Of a stretch of 42,705 bases of DNA, positions 8,574-15,641 are shown piece by piece. The notes below the pieces were generated by a model that searched no databases, had not been told where the DNA came from, and saw nothing but the letters and a program-made list of their open reading frames with translations. The stretch is from CAYFXA01 sp964347135 (GTDB lineage: Bacteria > Patescibacteriota > Microgenomatia > PFEM01 > JAHIFH01). A program made the translations under genes and the position numbers. The stretch spans positions 1-42,705 of the forward strand of contig CAYFXA010000025.1 in NCBI GenBank assembly GCA_964347135.1, written 5' to 3'. Within the stretch, counting starts at the first letter, position 1. Each line of letters starts with the position of its first letter.

Positions 8574-9134
8574 GTGAATAAATTTTTACCAATTATTATT
8601 GCTGTTGTTGTTATCGCTGCGATTGCTATTGGAGGTTGGTTTCTTCTAAAAAATCGTGGAGCCATGCCTTCAATTCAAGCACCAATCGGCGAAACTCAAG
8701 AAGCTGTCACTCCAGAAGAAGAAACAAAAGGCTTCACTGGCAAACTCAAGGATGCTTTAAACCTTGGTCAAGCAATGAAGTGTACTTGGGAACAAGATGA
8801 AGATAACTTCGGCACTGCCTACATCAAAAACGAAAAAGTTCACACTGACGTTACCTATGAGGGCAAAAGAGCTCACTCCATCATGGATGGAGATTGTACT
8901 TACACTTGGGAAGAAGGCGCCGTTCAAGGCTTTGAACTTTGTGTTGAACCCGAAGAAGTAGAAGTTGAAGAAGTAGAGGAAATGGAAGAAGCAGAGCCAG
9001 AATTGCCAGAAGAGTACCAAGCCCAGGTGCCTGATGTGAATTACACTTGTGAACCAGCCGTTGTTTCAGATGCGATGTTTGAATTGCCATCTGAGGTTAA
9101 TTTCATCAATCCTTTGGAGTTAATGGGCGAATAA
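8574..9134 (+). CDS. Membrane-anchored acidic extracytoplasmic protein
   Basis: 186 residues: an N-terminal transmembrane anchor (residues 4-25, no clear signal-peptidase site), a linker, then a small domain with CTWEQDEDNFGTAYIKNEKV and several Cys that could form disulfides. A run of Glu/Val repeats (about residues 123-142) links to a last Cys-containing piece. GTG 8574 follows AGAAAGGAGGTGA, a 13-nt complement to the 16S rRNA tail, so translation should be strong. Its stop TAA shares a base with the ATG of tspO. Not assigned to a family; probably surface-exposed. Confidence 0.7.
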   Translation: MNKFLPIIIAVVVIAAIAIGGWFLLKNRGAMPSIQAPIGETQEAVTPEEETKGFTGKLKDALNLGQAMKCTWEQDEDNFGTAYIKNEKVHTDVTYEGKRAHSIMDGDCTYTWEEGAVQGFELCVEPEEVEVEEVEEMEEAEPELPEEYQAQVPDVNYTCEPAVVSDAMFELPSEVNFINPLELMGE

Positions 9135-9601
9135 TGAATTTTCTTAAGGCTTTACTCTTTGTTGTTTTTTGTGAACTGGCTGGTATTGTCGGAGCGGTTT
9201 TCACCACTCCTTCGATTCCTGATTGGTACGCTAAAATCAACAAACCTAGTTTTAATCCACCCAACTGGGTTTTTGGGCCAGTTTGGACCTTGCTTTATGC
9301 TCTGATGGGTATTGCCGCCTATCTCGTTTGGCAACAAGGAATTGAAAACAAGGCAGTCAAAAATGCTTTGTTTTTATTTGCTCTTCAACTAATTCTTAAT
9401 ATTCTCTGGTCGTTTTTCTTTTTTAGACTTCAATCACCTTTTCATGCTTTAATCGAAATCATTCTTCTTTGGGTTTTGATTCTGGCAACAATTGTTAGTT
9501 TTTATCAGATAAACAAAGTGGCAGGTTTAATCCTTGTTCCTTATCTTCTCTGGGTTTCTTTTGCCACCCTTCTAAACTTTTCTATCTACCGTTTAAATTA
9601 A
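9134..9601 (+). CDS. tspO: TspO/MBR family membrane protein
   Basis: 155 residues with five predicted transmembrane helices. Family motifs are clear: W-Y-x-x-I-N-K-P-S-F-x-P-P-N-W-V-F-G-P-V-W near residues 31-51, LYALMGIAAYLVW, NILWSFFFF and PYLLWVSFATLLNFSIY. Bacterial TspO proteins bind tetrapyrroles and have been tied to oxidative stress responses; the ligand here is unknown. The start overlaps the previous stop by one base, suggesting coupled translation with the exported protein before it. Confidence 0.92.
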   Translation: MNFLKALLFVVFCELAGIVGAVFTTPSIPDWYAKINKPSFNPPNWVFGPVWTLLYALMGIAAYLVWQQGIENKAVKNALFLFALQLILNILWSFFFFRLQSPFHALIEIILLWVLILATIVSFYQINKVAGLILVPYLLWVSFATLLNFSIYRLN

Positions 9602-9602
9602 A

Positions 9603-9932
9603 ATGAGAATTTGGGACATTTCTCCAGAGAAATTATGTTCGAAACACCTTGTGGCCGAACACGGTGAACTTCATTCATTGTGGTCAGTGATAATTAATAA
9701 GAAAAAAGGCTTTTCTAAACATCCGGAAACATTAAGATGGAAGGGTAAGTTAAAAGCACTTTTTTTAAGACACGAGGCTTTGGTTAAAGAAATGAAAAAA
9801 AGAGGTTATCAACATAAAAGCTCTCTTAACCAAAAACAGGCTAAAGGAAAAAACGAACAATTTGTTTTTTTACAAAGCCCTCAAGAACAAGAAGAAATTT
9901 TAAAGAGTAAAAGTTGTAAATGTTTGAAGTGA
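9603..9932 (+). CDS. Pyrimidine-dimer DNA glycosylase family protein (T4 endonuclease V-like)
   Basis: 109 residues. The N-terminal two thirds match the Pyr_excise family: MRIWDISPEKLCSKHLVAEH, then GELHSLW, HPETLRWKGKLKALFLRHEALVKEMKKRGY and HKSSL. His15, Glu19 and Glu22 line up with His16, Glu20 and the catalytic Glu23 of T4 endonuclease V. The T4 nucleophile, the N-terminal Thr2, is not present: Arg follows Met. The C-terminus is a short Lys/Gln-rich tail ending KSCKCLK. Repair of UV damage is the family role; activity here is uncertain. It overlaps the next gene by 13 bp. Confidence 0.72.
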   Translation: MRIWDISPEKLCSKHLVAEHGELHSLWSVIINKKKGFSKHPETLRWKGKLKALFLRHEALVKEMKKRGYQHKSSLNQKQAKGKNEQFVFLQSPQEQEEILKSKSCKCLK

Positions 9933-10939
9933 TTAACCTGACCCTGAGAAATCATAAAAAACTCCTAATTCCCTTTAGCATTATCAGCGCCATTATCTTG
10001 ATTGGGATAGTCATTTTCTCTTTATTACAAAAAACAGAACTAATCTCCCCTCTTTCTCCTGTTTTTATTAAAGTCAATTACACTCCCTTTTCTTTTGAAA
10101 GTTTAAAAAAACGAGAGTACTATCCCAACAAAATTTTGTTTGAAAAAGTTCTTAAAGAAGAAGAAAACTATACCTCCTATCTATTTTCTTTTGCGTCTGA
10201 TGGAAGAAGAATCACGGGAATGGCTAATCTTCCTAAAAAGGAAGGCAAATTACCGGTAGCAATTCTTTTACGGGGCTGGGTTGATGAAGAAATCTATCAA
10301 CCCGGAATGGGAACGGACAAAATGGCAACTTTTCTAGCAGGGAACGGTTTTTTAACCCTTGCCCCTGATTTTTTGGGTTATGGCGGTTCGGATAATGCTT
10401 TTCCAGACATGTTACAAACAAGGTTTTTTCGGCCGATTACCGTTATTACTTTGTTACAATCAATTGTTAGTTTACCTCAAGCAGATCCAAATAAGGTTGT
10501 TTTTTGGGCCCACAGCAATGGTGGTCAGATCGCCCTTTCGGTTTTAGAAATTACAAATAAAGAAATACCCACCAGTCTTTGGGCACCTGTTTCCGCTTCT
10601 TTTCCTGAATCAATTCTTCATTATGCTAGTGAAATGGAAGATGAAGGGAAAATGATTAGAAAAGTAGTGGGGGAGTTTGAAAAGGAATATGATGTTTCTC
10701 AATTCTCAATTGATTCTTTTTTTGAAGAAATTAAGGCCCCCTTGATAATCCATCAAGGCACGGCTGACGAAGCAATTCCCATGGAATGGACAGAAGAGTT
10801 AATCGAGGAATTAGATAATTTGGATAAAGAGGTTACCTATCATCAATACCCAGGAGAAAATCATAATTTTCATTACGGCAGTGCTCCTTTAGCGCGGCAA
10901 CGTGACCTTCTTTTTTTCAGAAAGCATCTTTCTTTATAG
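9920..10939 (+). CDS. Membrane-anchored alpha/beta hydrolase (peptidase S9/dienelactone hydrolase-like)
   Basis: 339 residues. An N-terminal transmembrane helix (about 15-36) anchors an extracytoplasmic hydrolase domain. The fold is seen in LPVAILLRGW, GFLTLAPDFLGYGGSD, the nucleophile elbow AHSNGG (Ser199), HQGTADEAIP (acid residue) and the C-terminal ENHNF (His). This is the layout of prolyl-oligopeptidase-like and acyl hydrolases; substrate unknown. It overlaps the preceding gene by 13 bp and so likely shares its transcript. A strong -35 box for the next gene begins 2 bp after the stop. Confidence 0.85.
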   Translation: MFEVINLTLRNHKKLLIPFSIISAIILIGIVIFSLLQKTELISPLSPVFIKVNYTPFSFESLKKREYYPNKILFEKVLKEEENYTSYLFSFASDGRRITGMANLPKKEGKLPVAILLRGWVDEEIYQPGMGTDKMATFLAGNGFLTLAPDFLGYGGSDNAFPDMLQTRFFRPITVITLLQSIVSLPQADPNKVVFWAHSNGGQIALSVLEITNKEIPTSLWAPVSASFPESILHYASEMEDEGKMIRKVVGEFEKEYDVSQFSIDSFFEEIKAPLIIHQGTADEAIPMEWTEELIEELDNLDKEVTYHQYPGENHNFHYGSAPLARQRDLLFFRKHLSL

Positions 10940-10940
10940 C

Positions 10941-10970
10941 TTGACAAACAGTTTTAAGAATGATTAAGAT
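10941..10970 (+). promoter_or_regulatory. Promoter
   Basis: TTGACA (10941-10946), 18-bp spacer, TAAGAT (10965-10970). Start of transcription would be near 10977, leaving about 4 nt before ATG 10981. Confidence 0.6.
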
Positions 10971-10980
10971 AAATTTAGCA

Positions 10981-11667
10981 ATGAAATTTATTACTAAATT
11001 ATTATTAATCCTTTTTATTTCCCTTTTTCTTATTGCTCCAACCTACGCGCAAACGGGTTGTGATACCTGCGGAAACTTCCAAACCCAGACTCAGACAGAA
11101 AACAGAGAAGAAGTGAGAGAACAAACGGAAACAGCCAACCCAGATTTGGGTGAATTGAGGCGAAATGTAATTGAAAAAAGAGAAACGATTCGGGAACGAA
11201 TTCAAGAAAAAAAAGCAACAATCGCGGCTCGTTTGGCAGAAAAGCGAAAAGAAAGGATAAGAGCCTTTTTTGCTCAAATGACAAAAAGGTTTCAAGCGGC
11301 AATTGATCGTTTGGAAAGATTGATATCCCGAATCGAATCACGGTTAGCTAAAATCGAGGCTGATGGCGAAGATATAGACACTTCAGAGATAAGAGAAGAT
11401 TTGGATGAAGCCAAAAACAAACTAGCGGAAGCAAGTGCGGCTTTGTCTGAAGCAGACACTAGCGTAGAAGATATTCTTATTGCTGAAAGTCCTAGAGACG
11501 CCTTTACAGGCGTTCGTGACTTGCTTAAAGGAATCAAAGAACAGCTAAAAGAAGTTCATCAAATGCTTGTTCATGTTATTGGTGCCATTAAAGGCTTAAG
11601 AGTGGGACAAGCAAGTCCTCAACCAGAAGGAACGCCAACTCAAGAAGCCACGCCAGGAGGAGAATAA
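10981..11667 (+). CDS. Secreted coiled-coil protein
   Basis: About 228 residues: signal peptide (MKFITKLLLILFISLFLIAPTYAQ), a short CDTC motif, then a long charged alpha-helical region (residues ~45-125, many Glu/Arg/Lys) predicted to form a coiled coil, a second helical pair and a Pro/Thr tail. I chose ATG 10981 over ATG 10960 because the earlier codon lies inside the promoter spacer and the later one begins a clean signal peptide. Proteins of this build are frequent in CPR genomes, but I know no function. It is followed after one base by a membrane protein and probably co-transcribed. Confidence 0.75.
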   Translation: MKFITKLLLILFISLFLIAPTYAQTGCDTCGNFQTQTQTENREEVREQTETANPDLGELRRNVIEKRETIRERIQEKKATIAARLAEKRKERIRAFFAQMTKRFQAAIDRLERLISRIESRLAKIEADGEDIDTSEIREDLDEAKNKLAEASAALSEADTSVEDILIAESPRDAFTGVRDLLKGIKEQLKEVHQMLVHVIGAIKGLRVGQASPQPEGTPTQEATPGGE

Positions 11668-11668
11668 A

Positions 11669-12031
11669 ATGGATGAAGAAACACCAACCACACCAAGACC
11701 TGAATCAGTCATGCCTGAGGAAAGGGTAATCTCTGAACCAGGCAAAGAGTTTAATCTGGGCAAACTCTGGTTTATCCCGGTGATGCTTGTTTTAGTAGCC
11801 TTGATTGTTGTTGGCAGTCTTTGGGTAATGAATAAAGGCTTAATCACGCCCAAACCCTCGCCAGCACCAACGCCAAGCCCATCAGCTGAAATTGATGAAG
11901 ATACAGCCGTCTTAGAAGAACAAGGAACTTCTGATGAAATTTCGGATATTGAAGCGGACCTTAACGCAACCGATTTGTTTGATATTGACAAAGAACTAAC
12001 CGATATTGATAGGGAACTTTCTTCTCCTTAA
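11669..12031 (+). CDS. Single-pass membrane protein, unknown
   Basis: 120 residues: an acidic, Pro-rich N-terminus of ~30 residues, one transmembrane helix (LWFIPVMLVLVALIVVGSLWVM), a Pro/Ser linker (PKPSPAPTPSPS) and an acidic Asp/Glu C-terminus with repeated DI-D-EL units. It begins 1 bp after the coiled-coil protein's stop, with GGAGGA in front. Topology (N-in, C-out) is inferred from the linker type. No family recognised; likely a partner of the exported protein before it. Confidence 0.65.
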   Translation: MDEETPTTPRPESVMPEERVISEPGKEFNLGKLWFIPVMLVLVALIVVGSLWVMNKGLITPKPSPAPTPSPSAEIDEDTAVLEEQGTSDEISDIEADLNATDLFDIDKELTDIDRELSSP

Positions 12032-12035
12032 AACT

Positions 12036-12380
12036 ATGTCAGCCTTTTCTTTTGCTTTTTCCGGGATTTTGGCAGTCATTAAAAAAGAAAGAAATATTAA
12101 AATTCATCTTTTTTTAGCAACTGCTGCCATTCTCTTGGGATTGTTTTTAGGCATTAACAAACTAGAATGGTTAGCCATTATCTTAATCATTGCCGCTGTT
12201 TTAGTGGCCGAGATTCTTAATTCAGCTATTGAAGAAATTTGCAACATCATTAAAAGAGAAGATAAACTTGATTATCAAGAAACAAAATTCATTCGAGATG
12301 CTTCCGCAGGAGCGGTTCTAATCTTAGCCATTGCCTCAGTTATTATTGGCGCCTTAATTTTTCTTCCTTATCTTTTATGA
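12036..12380 (+). CDS. dgkA: Diacylglycerol kinase / undecaprenol kinase family protein
   Basis: 114 residues with three transmembrane helices. The family signature is present: FSGILAVIKKERNIKIHL, then AEILNSAIEEICNII, with the active-site Glu residues, and KFIRDASAGAVLI. In Gram-positive-type bacteria members phosphorylate undecaprenol for envelope lipid-carrier recycling, and in Proteobacteria diacylglycerol; which applies here cannot be told. The start is ATG 12036; a TTG at 12006 would overlap the upstream gene and lengthen the N-terminus beyond family norm. The gene starts 4 bp after the preceding stop. Confidence 0.88.
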   Translation: MSAFSFAFSGILAVIKKERNIKIHLFLATAAILLGLFLGINKLEWLAIILIIAAVLVAEILNSAIEEICNIIKREDKLDYQETKFIRDASAGAVLILAIASVIIGALIFLPYLL

Positions 12381-12489
12381 AACCTTACCACTGTAAAGCA
12401 GATGGAAAGATTCGGCTAACGCCGAAGGTTTCATTCGCCTGTTATTTCTATTCCGCCTTCAGCGGAACTGCGGGTCGAAATTTCGACCC
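12377..12489. repeat. Cluster of inverted repeats (three hairpins)
   Basis: ATGAAACCTT (12377-12386) pairs perfectly with AAGGTTTCAT (12425-12434), enclosing TTCGGC-TAAC-GCCGAA (12411-12426). Next comes TTCCGC-CTTCA-GCGGAA (12451-12467) and then an 18-bp perfect palindrome, GGGTCGAAATTTCGACCC (12472-12489). The stems are GC-rich in an AT-rich region and lack T runs. It could be a structured RNA, an RNA-processing or stabilising element, or a REP-like repeat. Confidence 0.6.
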
Positions 12490-12503
12490 TTGATACAGTT
12501 GAA

Positions 12504-13130
12504 ATGAAAATTGAAAAACTAGTTGTTGGCCAACTCCAAACCAACTGTTATCTTGTTTGGGATGAAAAGAGTAGGGTAGGAGTGATTATTGACCCGGCTG
12601 ATGACGCTGATTACATTATCAGAAGAATTCAGGATTTAAAAATAAAGCCAAAGTTAATATTAGCTACTCATGGCCATTTTGACCATGTTATAGCTATTCC
12701 TGAACTTAAATTAGCTTTCGGAATTCCCTTTCTCATGCACCAAGCAGACATGTTTTTGCTCAAACGCTCAAGAGAAACAGCCAAATTTTTCACTGGGTTA
12801 GAAGCAGACCCGCCCTTAATGCCCAATAAATTCATCAAAGAAGGTGATATCATCAAATTTGGTAAAGAAAAATTAAAAGTAATGGAAACCCCGGGCCACT
12901 CCCCTGGCGGGGTATCATTTTTCAAAAGGGGAGTCGTTTTTGATGGCGATACCCTTTTTTACAAAGGAATTGGTAGATATGATTTTTCCTACGCTTCAAA
13001 AAAAGATTTGTTCAACTCAATCAAAAAACTTCTCAAACTTCCAGAAAAAACAAGAGTTTATCCAGGCCATGGACCAGAAACAACAATTGGAGAAGAAAAA
13101 GGGATTCAAGATATTCTTTCATTTTATTAA
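12504..13130 (+). CDS. MBL-fold metallo-hydrolase (glyoxalase II-like)
   Basis: 208 residues. The metallo-beta-lactamase metal-binding motif THGHFDHV is at about residues 55-62, followed by ETPGHSPGG (next metal His), GDTLF (bridging Asp) and YPGHGPET (last His). The length fits the small YcbL/glyoxalase II-like group, which hydrolyses thioesters such as S-lactoylglutathione, or other esters; the substrate is not known. It stands downstream of the hairpin cluster, with no clear Shine-Dalgarno sequence. An inverted repeat follows its stop. Confidence 0.9.
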   Translation: MKIEKLVVGQLQTNCYLVWDEKSRVGVIIDPADDADYIIRRIQDLKIKPKLILATHGHFDHVIAIPELKLAFGIPFLMHQADMFLLKRSRETAKFFTGLEADPPLMPNKFIKEGDIIKFGKEKLKVMETPGHSPGGVSFFKRGVVFDGDTLFYKGIGRYDFSYASKKDLFNSIKKLLKLPEKTRVYPGHGPETTIGEEKGIQDILSFY

Positions 13131-13151
13131 AAAGCCTGGTTAAACGAGGAA

Positions 13152-13193
13152 ACCGCTCAAACCGGGACACTGTATGTGCTCAATCTGAGCGGT
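13152..13193. repeat. Inverted repeat between convergent genes
   Basis: ACCGCTCA (13152-13159) and TGAGCGGT (13186-13193) pair perfectly with a 26-nt loop. A smaller hairpin, GCTCA-ATC-TGAGC, competes with it. It may end transcription from both sides, though it lacks a T run. It marks the edge of the GC-richer segment. Confidence 0.5.
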
Positions 13194-13228
13194 CTCTTCT
13201 TACATTGAAAGTTGGATTGGGGGCCAAG

Positions 13229-14011
13229 CTAACGCCACCAGGGGGTTTCGAGTCCTCTTGACGAATCTCTGCCCATAGCAACAAAGCCACTTGTGACAGC
13301 AACCAGAGCGTTTGGCCCTGTTTCCATCTTGAGTATCTCGACCTCGCCCAGAAGTTCCAGGGCCGACTTAGGGTCTGGTGTTGTTGTGTCTACATGAAAT
13401 AGGCTTCTGCCGTCTGGCCAGGCTTGGACTTCAAGTCCAATGCCACACCCCAAATGGAAGAAGTGTCTCTTGTGGCTCGACACGTCATCTTCGTAGCCAA
13501 CAAAACCAAGGGATCGAAGGGCAGCGACGATGGCCCAGTATTCGTCCATAGTTGGCACAGAATAGCCGATGTGGTGGACGCTGTTTCCTGTCCACTGCCA
13601 AAAGGCTGCAATCATTTGGGTTGCTACGACTCGGTCTATGCTCTGATCGAGGCCGCTTATTCCGAAGATCGCTCTTCCCTGTCGTCCACCACCCTCGAAG
13701 CCGCATGTCCCTCTATGAGTTTCAGGGTTGACAAAGGGCCCGAGGAGTAAGAAGAGTTCTTTGTCTTCCCCATACATCGCTGCTTCCATCATCTTCATCG
13801 CAGCAAAGCCAGGGTAGCAGGTTGTAGGGGTGTTTGGTTCCGCCCAGGGATTCAGGTATTGACCTTCTAACCACAACCTTTGGCGTTCCGGATCGTCTAT
13901 CCAGCCGATTCCGCCCCAGACCAGGGTGGGTTCCGGCTTCATTTCAGCTAGATAGGTTGTTGTTGCTGCCATCGCATAGTCAGCTCTTAATTCAAATTCT
14001 GGCTTTCTCAT
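13229..14011 (-). CDS. VOC-superfamily-like protein, probably acquired
   Basis: 260 residues. The middle (about residues 143-205) looks like a VOC/glyoxalase module: VHHIGYSVPTMDEYWAIVAAL, LGFVGYEDD, then FHLGCGIGLEVQAW. The N-terminal half (GGIGWIDDPERQ, YPGFAAMKMMEAAMYG) is not recognised; two degenerate modules are possible. Codons end in G or C far more often than in neighbouring genes, a sign of transfer. ATG 14011 has GGAGTGGAAC in front. It is preceded by a long leader with a promoter, a terminator and a tiny ORF. Function unknown. Confidence 0.6.
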   Translation of the reverse strand: MRKPEFELRADYAMAATTTYLAEMKPEPTLVWGGIGWIDDPERQRLWLEGQYLNPWAEPNTPTTCYPGFAAMKMMEAAMYGEDKELFLLLGPFVNPETHRGTCGFEGGGRQGRAIFGISGLDQSIDRVVATQMIAAFWQWTGNSVHHIGYSVPTMDEYWAIVAALRSLGFVGYEDDVSSHKRHFFHLGCGIGLEVQAWPDGRSLFHVDTTTPDPKSALELLGEVEILKMETGPNALVAVTSGFVAMGRDSSRGLETPWWR

Positions 14012-14030
14012 GTTCCACTCCTTTTCGTAT

Positions 14031-14054
14031 TTAGCTAGTCGTTTGCTTAGCCAT
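14031..14054 (-). CDS. Possible leader peptide MAKQTTS
   Basis: Seven codons and TAA in front of the VOC-like gene. AAAGGAGG precedes its ATG but with only 3 nt spacing, which is short. It ends 19 bp before the gene's start. Weak on its own; it matters because of the surrounding leader. Confidence 0.25.
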   Translation of the reverse strand: MAKQTTS

Positions 14055-14208
14055 TTACCTCCTTTCTGTCAATTTTCTATAGTTGCGAATTGTAGCAAAG
14101 ACCAGCTTTCTAACTACAAGTTTTTGCTTATAGTTAAAAGGCCAGTCTTTGCTAAAGGAGGCATTTTTCAATGTACAAGAAGAGAAATCTAAATATTGTA
14201 AAAAGAAA

Positions 14209-14231
14209 AACGTAAGGCAGTTTCTTACGTT
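14209..14231 (-). terminator. Promoter-proximal intrinsic terminator
   Basis: AACGTAAG and CTTACGTT form an 8-bp perfect stem with a 7-nt loop. On the minus strand a T-rich tail (TTTCTTTT) follows. On the plus strand only CTTTT follows, so it is better as a minus-strand terminator. Confidence 0.6.
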
Positions 14232-14329
14232 CTTTTAACAATAGGCATATTATACAAGATTAATAAATTTAGTCAATGTTATAGGACTTTAAGGGTGCAG
14301 GCGGTGTTGGGGTTGAACTAATTAAAACA

Positions 14330-14908
14330 CTAATCTTCATAACTAGAAATATCCTGTTGAATAAGCTTGCGTAAATAACTAGACATAGAAATACTGTTTA
14401 TCTTAGCCACGCGCTCTAGATATTCTTTTTCATCGTCAGAAATGAACAAATTAAATCTATTTCGCAGTTTATATTTTTTGACGTGGGCAATGAATTTTTC
14501 TATCTCGTCTGGCAGGGTAAACTCATTGTATTTCGCTCCAAAAAAATTAGGATTTTTTATTAAATTGGCGTAGTTGCGCTTTAAAGACAAAACTAAGACT
14601 GGCTTCTGTTGGGATAGGGCAAAATGGGTTTCAAATCCCAACCGAAAACTCGGGTGACTTGCCTCAATAACAACCGCATCGGATACAAAGATCGCTCTTT
14701 TAACCAGAGAATCATGGATGTATCTATATTTGTCCTCTGATTCTGAAAGATTTTTAATCTTTTTTAATTCTGGCCTGTCAGAAAGATATCCTCTTTCAAA
14801 AGTGGTAATCGTCTTGACATTATGTCTGTGAAGCTCGTCAAGAACGAGTTTATTGACTTTTGCGAATTTATGTCTACCTTTTTTAGAGTGTGTAAAAAAT
14901 ATCTTCAT
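14330..14908 (-). CDS. Nucleoside deoxyribosyltransferase-like protein with C-terminal ribbon-helix-helix domain
   Basis: 192 residues. The first ~130 resemble the nucleoside 2-deoxyribosyltransferase/TIR-like Rossmann fold: MKIFFTHSKKGR, then IFVSDAVVIEASHPSFRLGFETHFALSQQKPVLVL. This has the S-D-x-V-I-x-E layout with a conserved Glu and a G-x-E helix used in nucleotide or nucleoside binding. The last ~45 residues (FNLFISDDEKEYLERVAKIN then SISMSSYLRKLI) look like a ribbon-helix-helix DNA-binding domain. Direct and inverted repeats in its promoter suggest autoregulation (inference). It could sense a nucleotide or act in defence. Confidence 0.65.
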   Translation of the reverse strand: MKIFFTHSKKGRHKFAKVNKLVLDELHRHNVKTITTFERGYLSDRPELKKIKNLSESEDKYRYIHDSLVKRAIFVSDAVVIEASHPSFRLGFETHFALSQQKPVLVLSLKRNYANLIKNPNFFGAKYNEFTLPDEIEKFIAHVKKYKLRNRFNLFISDDEKEYLERVAKINSISMSSYLRKLIQQDISSYED

Positions 14909-14913
14909 ACAGA

Positions 14914-14983
14914 GTTATGTATATATTTCCTGAAATTATAACATAACGCCACTATAATTTCCAATAATAACCGTTATGTATAT
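14914..14983. promoter_or_regulatory. Promoter with operator-like repeats
   Basis: GTTATGTATAT occurs at 14914-14924 and 14973-14983, with the inverse ACATAAC at 14941-14947 between them. On the minus strand TTGGAA, an 18-bp spacer and TGT-TATAAT form a promoter for the gene ending at 14330, with the middle repeat in the spacer. A TATAAT (14953-14958) also reads rightward. Confidence 0.55.
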
Positions 14984-14986
14984 CTT

Positions 14987-15015
14987 TGCTGCCCCAAAAG
15001 GCAGCATTTTGTTTT
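14987..15015 (+). terminator. Intrinsic terminator in a leader
   Basis: TGCTGCC (14987-14993), loop CCAAAA, GGCAGCA (15000-15006), then TTTTGTTTT. No gene on the plus strand precedes it, so it would end a short RNA started near 14965, or attenuate the gene at 15098. Confidence 0.65.
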
Positions 15016-15097
15016 AGCACTTTGTTATTGTATCAGCAAAGCCCGACATTTGGATGGCGAGCAGGTGTCAGGGTAGAAGAAGTGTAAGGAGGGTCTG

Positions 15098-15568
15098 GTG
15101 AAAGAGAGAAGGCTTCCAAGAGTGCTTAACGGAGTCGGGGCGTTCTTTTGTCTGGTCTCAGCAATCCTTGGCGGGATAGTGGGGTTTCCATCCTCCTGCT
15201 TCCTGCCAGGGGTAACCTTTCCGGTAGGGGTAGGCATCTTTGCACTCTTTGAGATGTTCCATCCCCGTCCGCTCTCCACGGAAATCAAGAAAGACGGGTT
15301 TCCTTGGGTGTTTAGAACAGTGCACAAAGGGAAAATGTCGGGATTAGTCATCGGTGTAATCTTCACCGTGGCATCTGGCATCCCAGCGCTTGTTTTTCTC
15401 TTTGTGTACCATGAGGTCCAGGCAGGGTTGTCTATGGCCTTCTTGGCCTTAGGCATGTTCACTTCCTGGATTATGGGGACTGTGATAGACAGACGAGAAA
15501 TAAAACAGGCTCTTGGAGCTCGCTCCGATCAACTTGTTTCCGAGCAGCGAGATGACGCTTGCCTGTAG
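15098..15568 (+). CDS. Integral membrane protein, unknown, probably acquired
   Basis: 156 residues with four predicted transmembrane helices (about residues 11-33, 37-55, 80-103, 107-127), a basic N-terminus and a charged C-terminal tail. GTG 15098 has AAGGAGGG 4 nt before it. Base composition and codon use are clearly GC-richer than the cassette genes to the right, as in the VOC-like gene to the left. It lies next to a leader terminator upstream and a 13-bp hairpin downstream. No family recognised. Confidence 0.6.
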   Translation: MKERRLPRVLNGVGAFFCLVSAILGGIVGFPSSCFLPGVTFPVGVGIFALFEMFHPRPLSTEIKKDGFPWVFRTVHKGKMSGLVIGVIFTVASGIPALVFLFVYHEVQAGLSMAFLALGMFTSWIMGTVIDRREIKQALGARSDQLVSEQRDDACL

Positions 15569-15641
15569 CGGTTTCACCCATCTGGCTATCTCTCAATGGC
15601 TGATAGACTCGCCACTATCGAGCCAGAAGGTCCCACAGGTA

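Larger units (their letters stand above)
14012..14276 (-). promoter_or_regulatory. Attenuator-like leader of the VOC-like gene
   Basis: Reading the minus strand: TTGACT (14276-14271), 16 bp, TATAAT (14254-14249), start near 14242. Ten nt later is a terminator hairpin (14231-14209). Next are an anti-Shine-Dalgarno stretch CCTCCTTT (14161-14154), a long stem-loop with 10-bp ends (14154-14145 with 14102-14093), the complementary AAAGGAGG (14065-14058), a 7-codon ORF and then the gene. This 230-nt leader fills an otherwise gene-free stretch of more than 300 bases. Confidence 0.55.

Noticed and set aside
13424..13750. Plus-strand ORF inside the VOC-like gene
   Set aside because: It is the complement of a better-supported gene with a ribosome-binding site and recognisable motifs; GC-rich DNA produces such long shadows.
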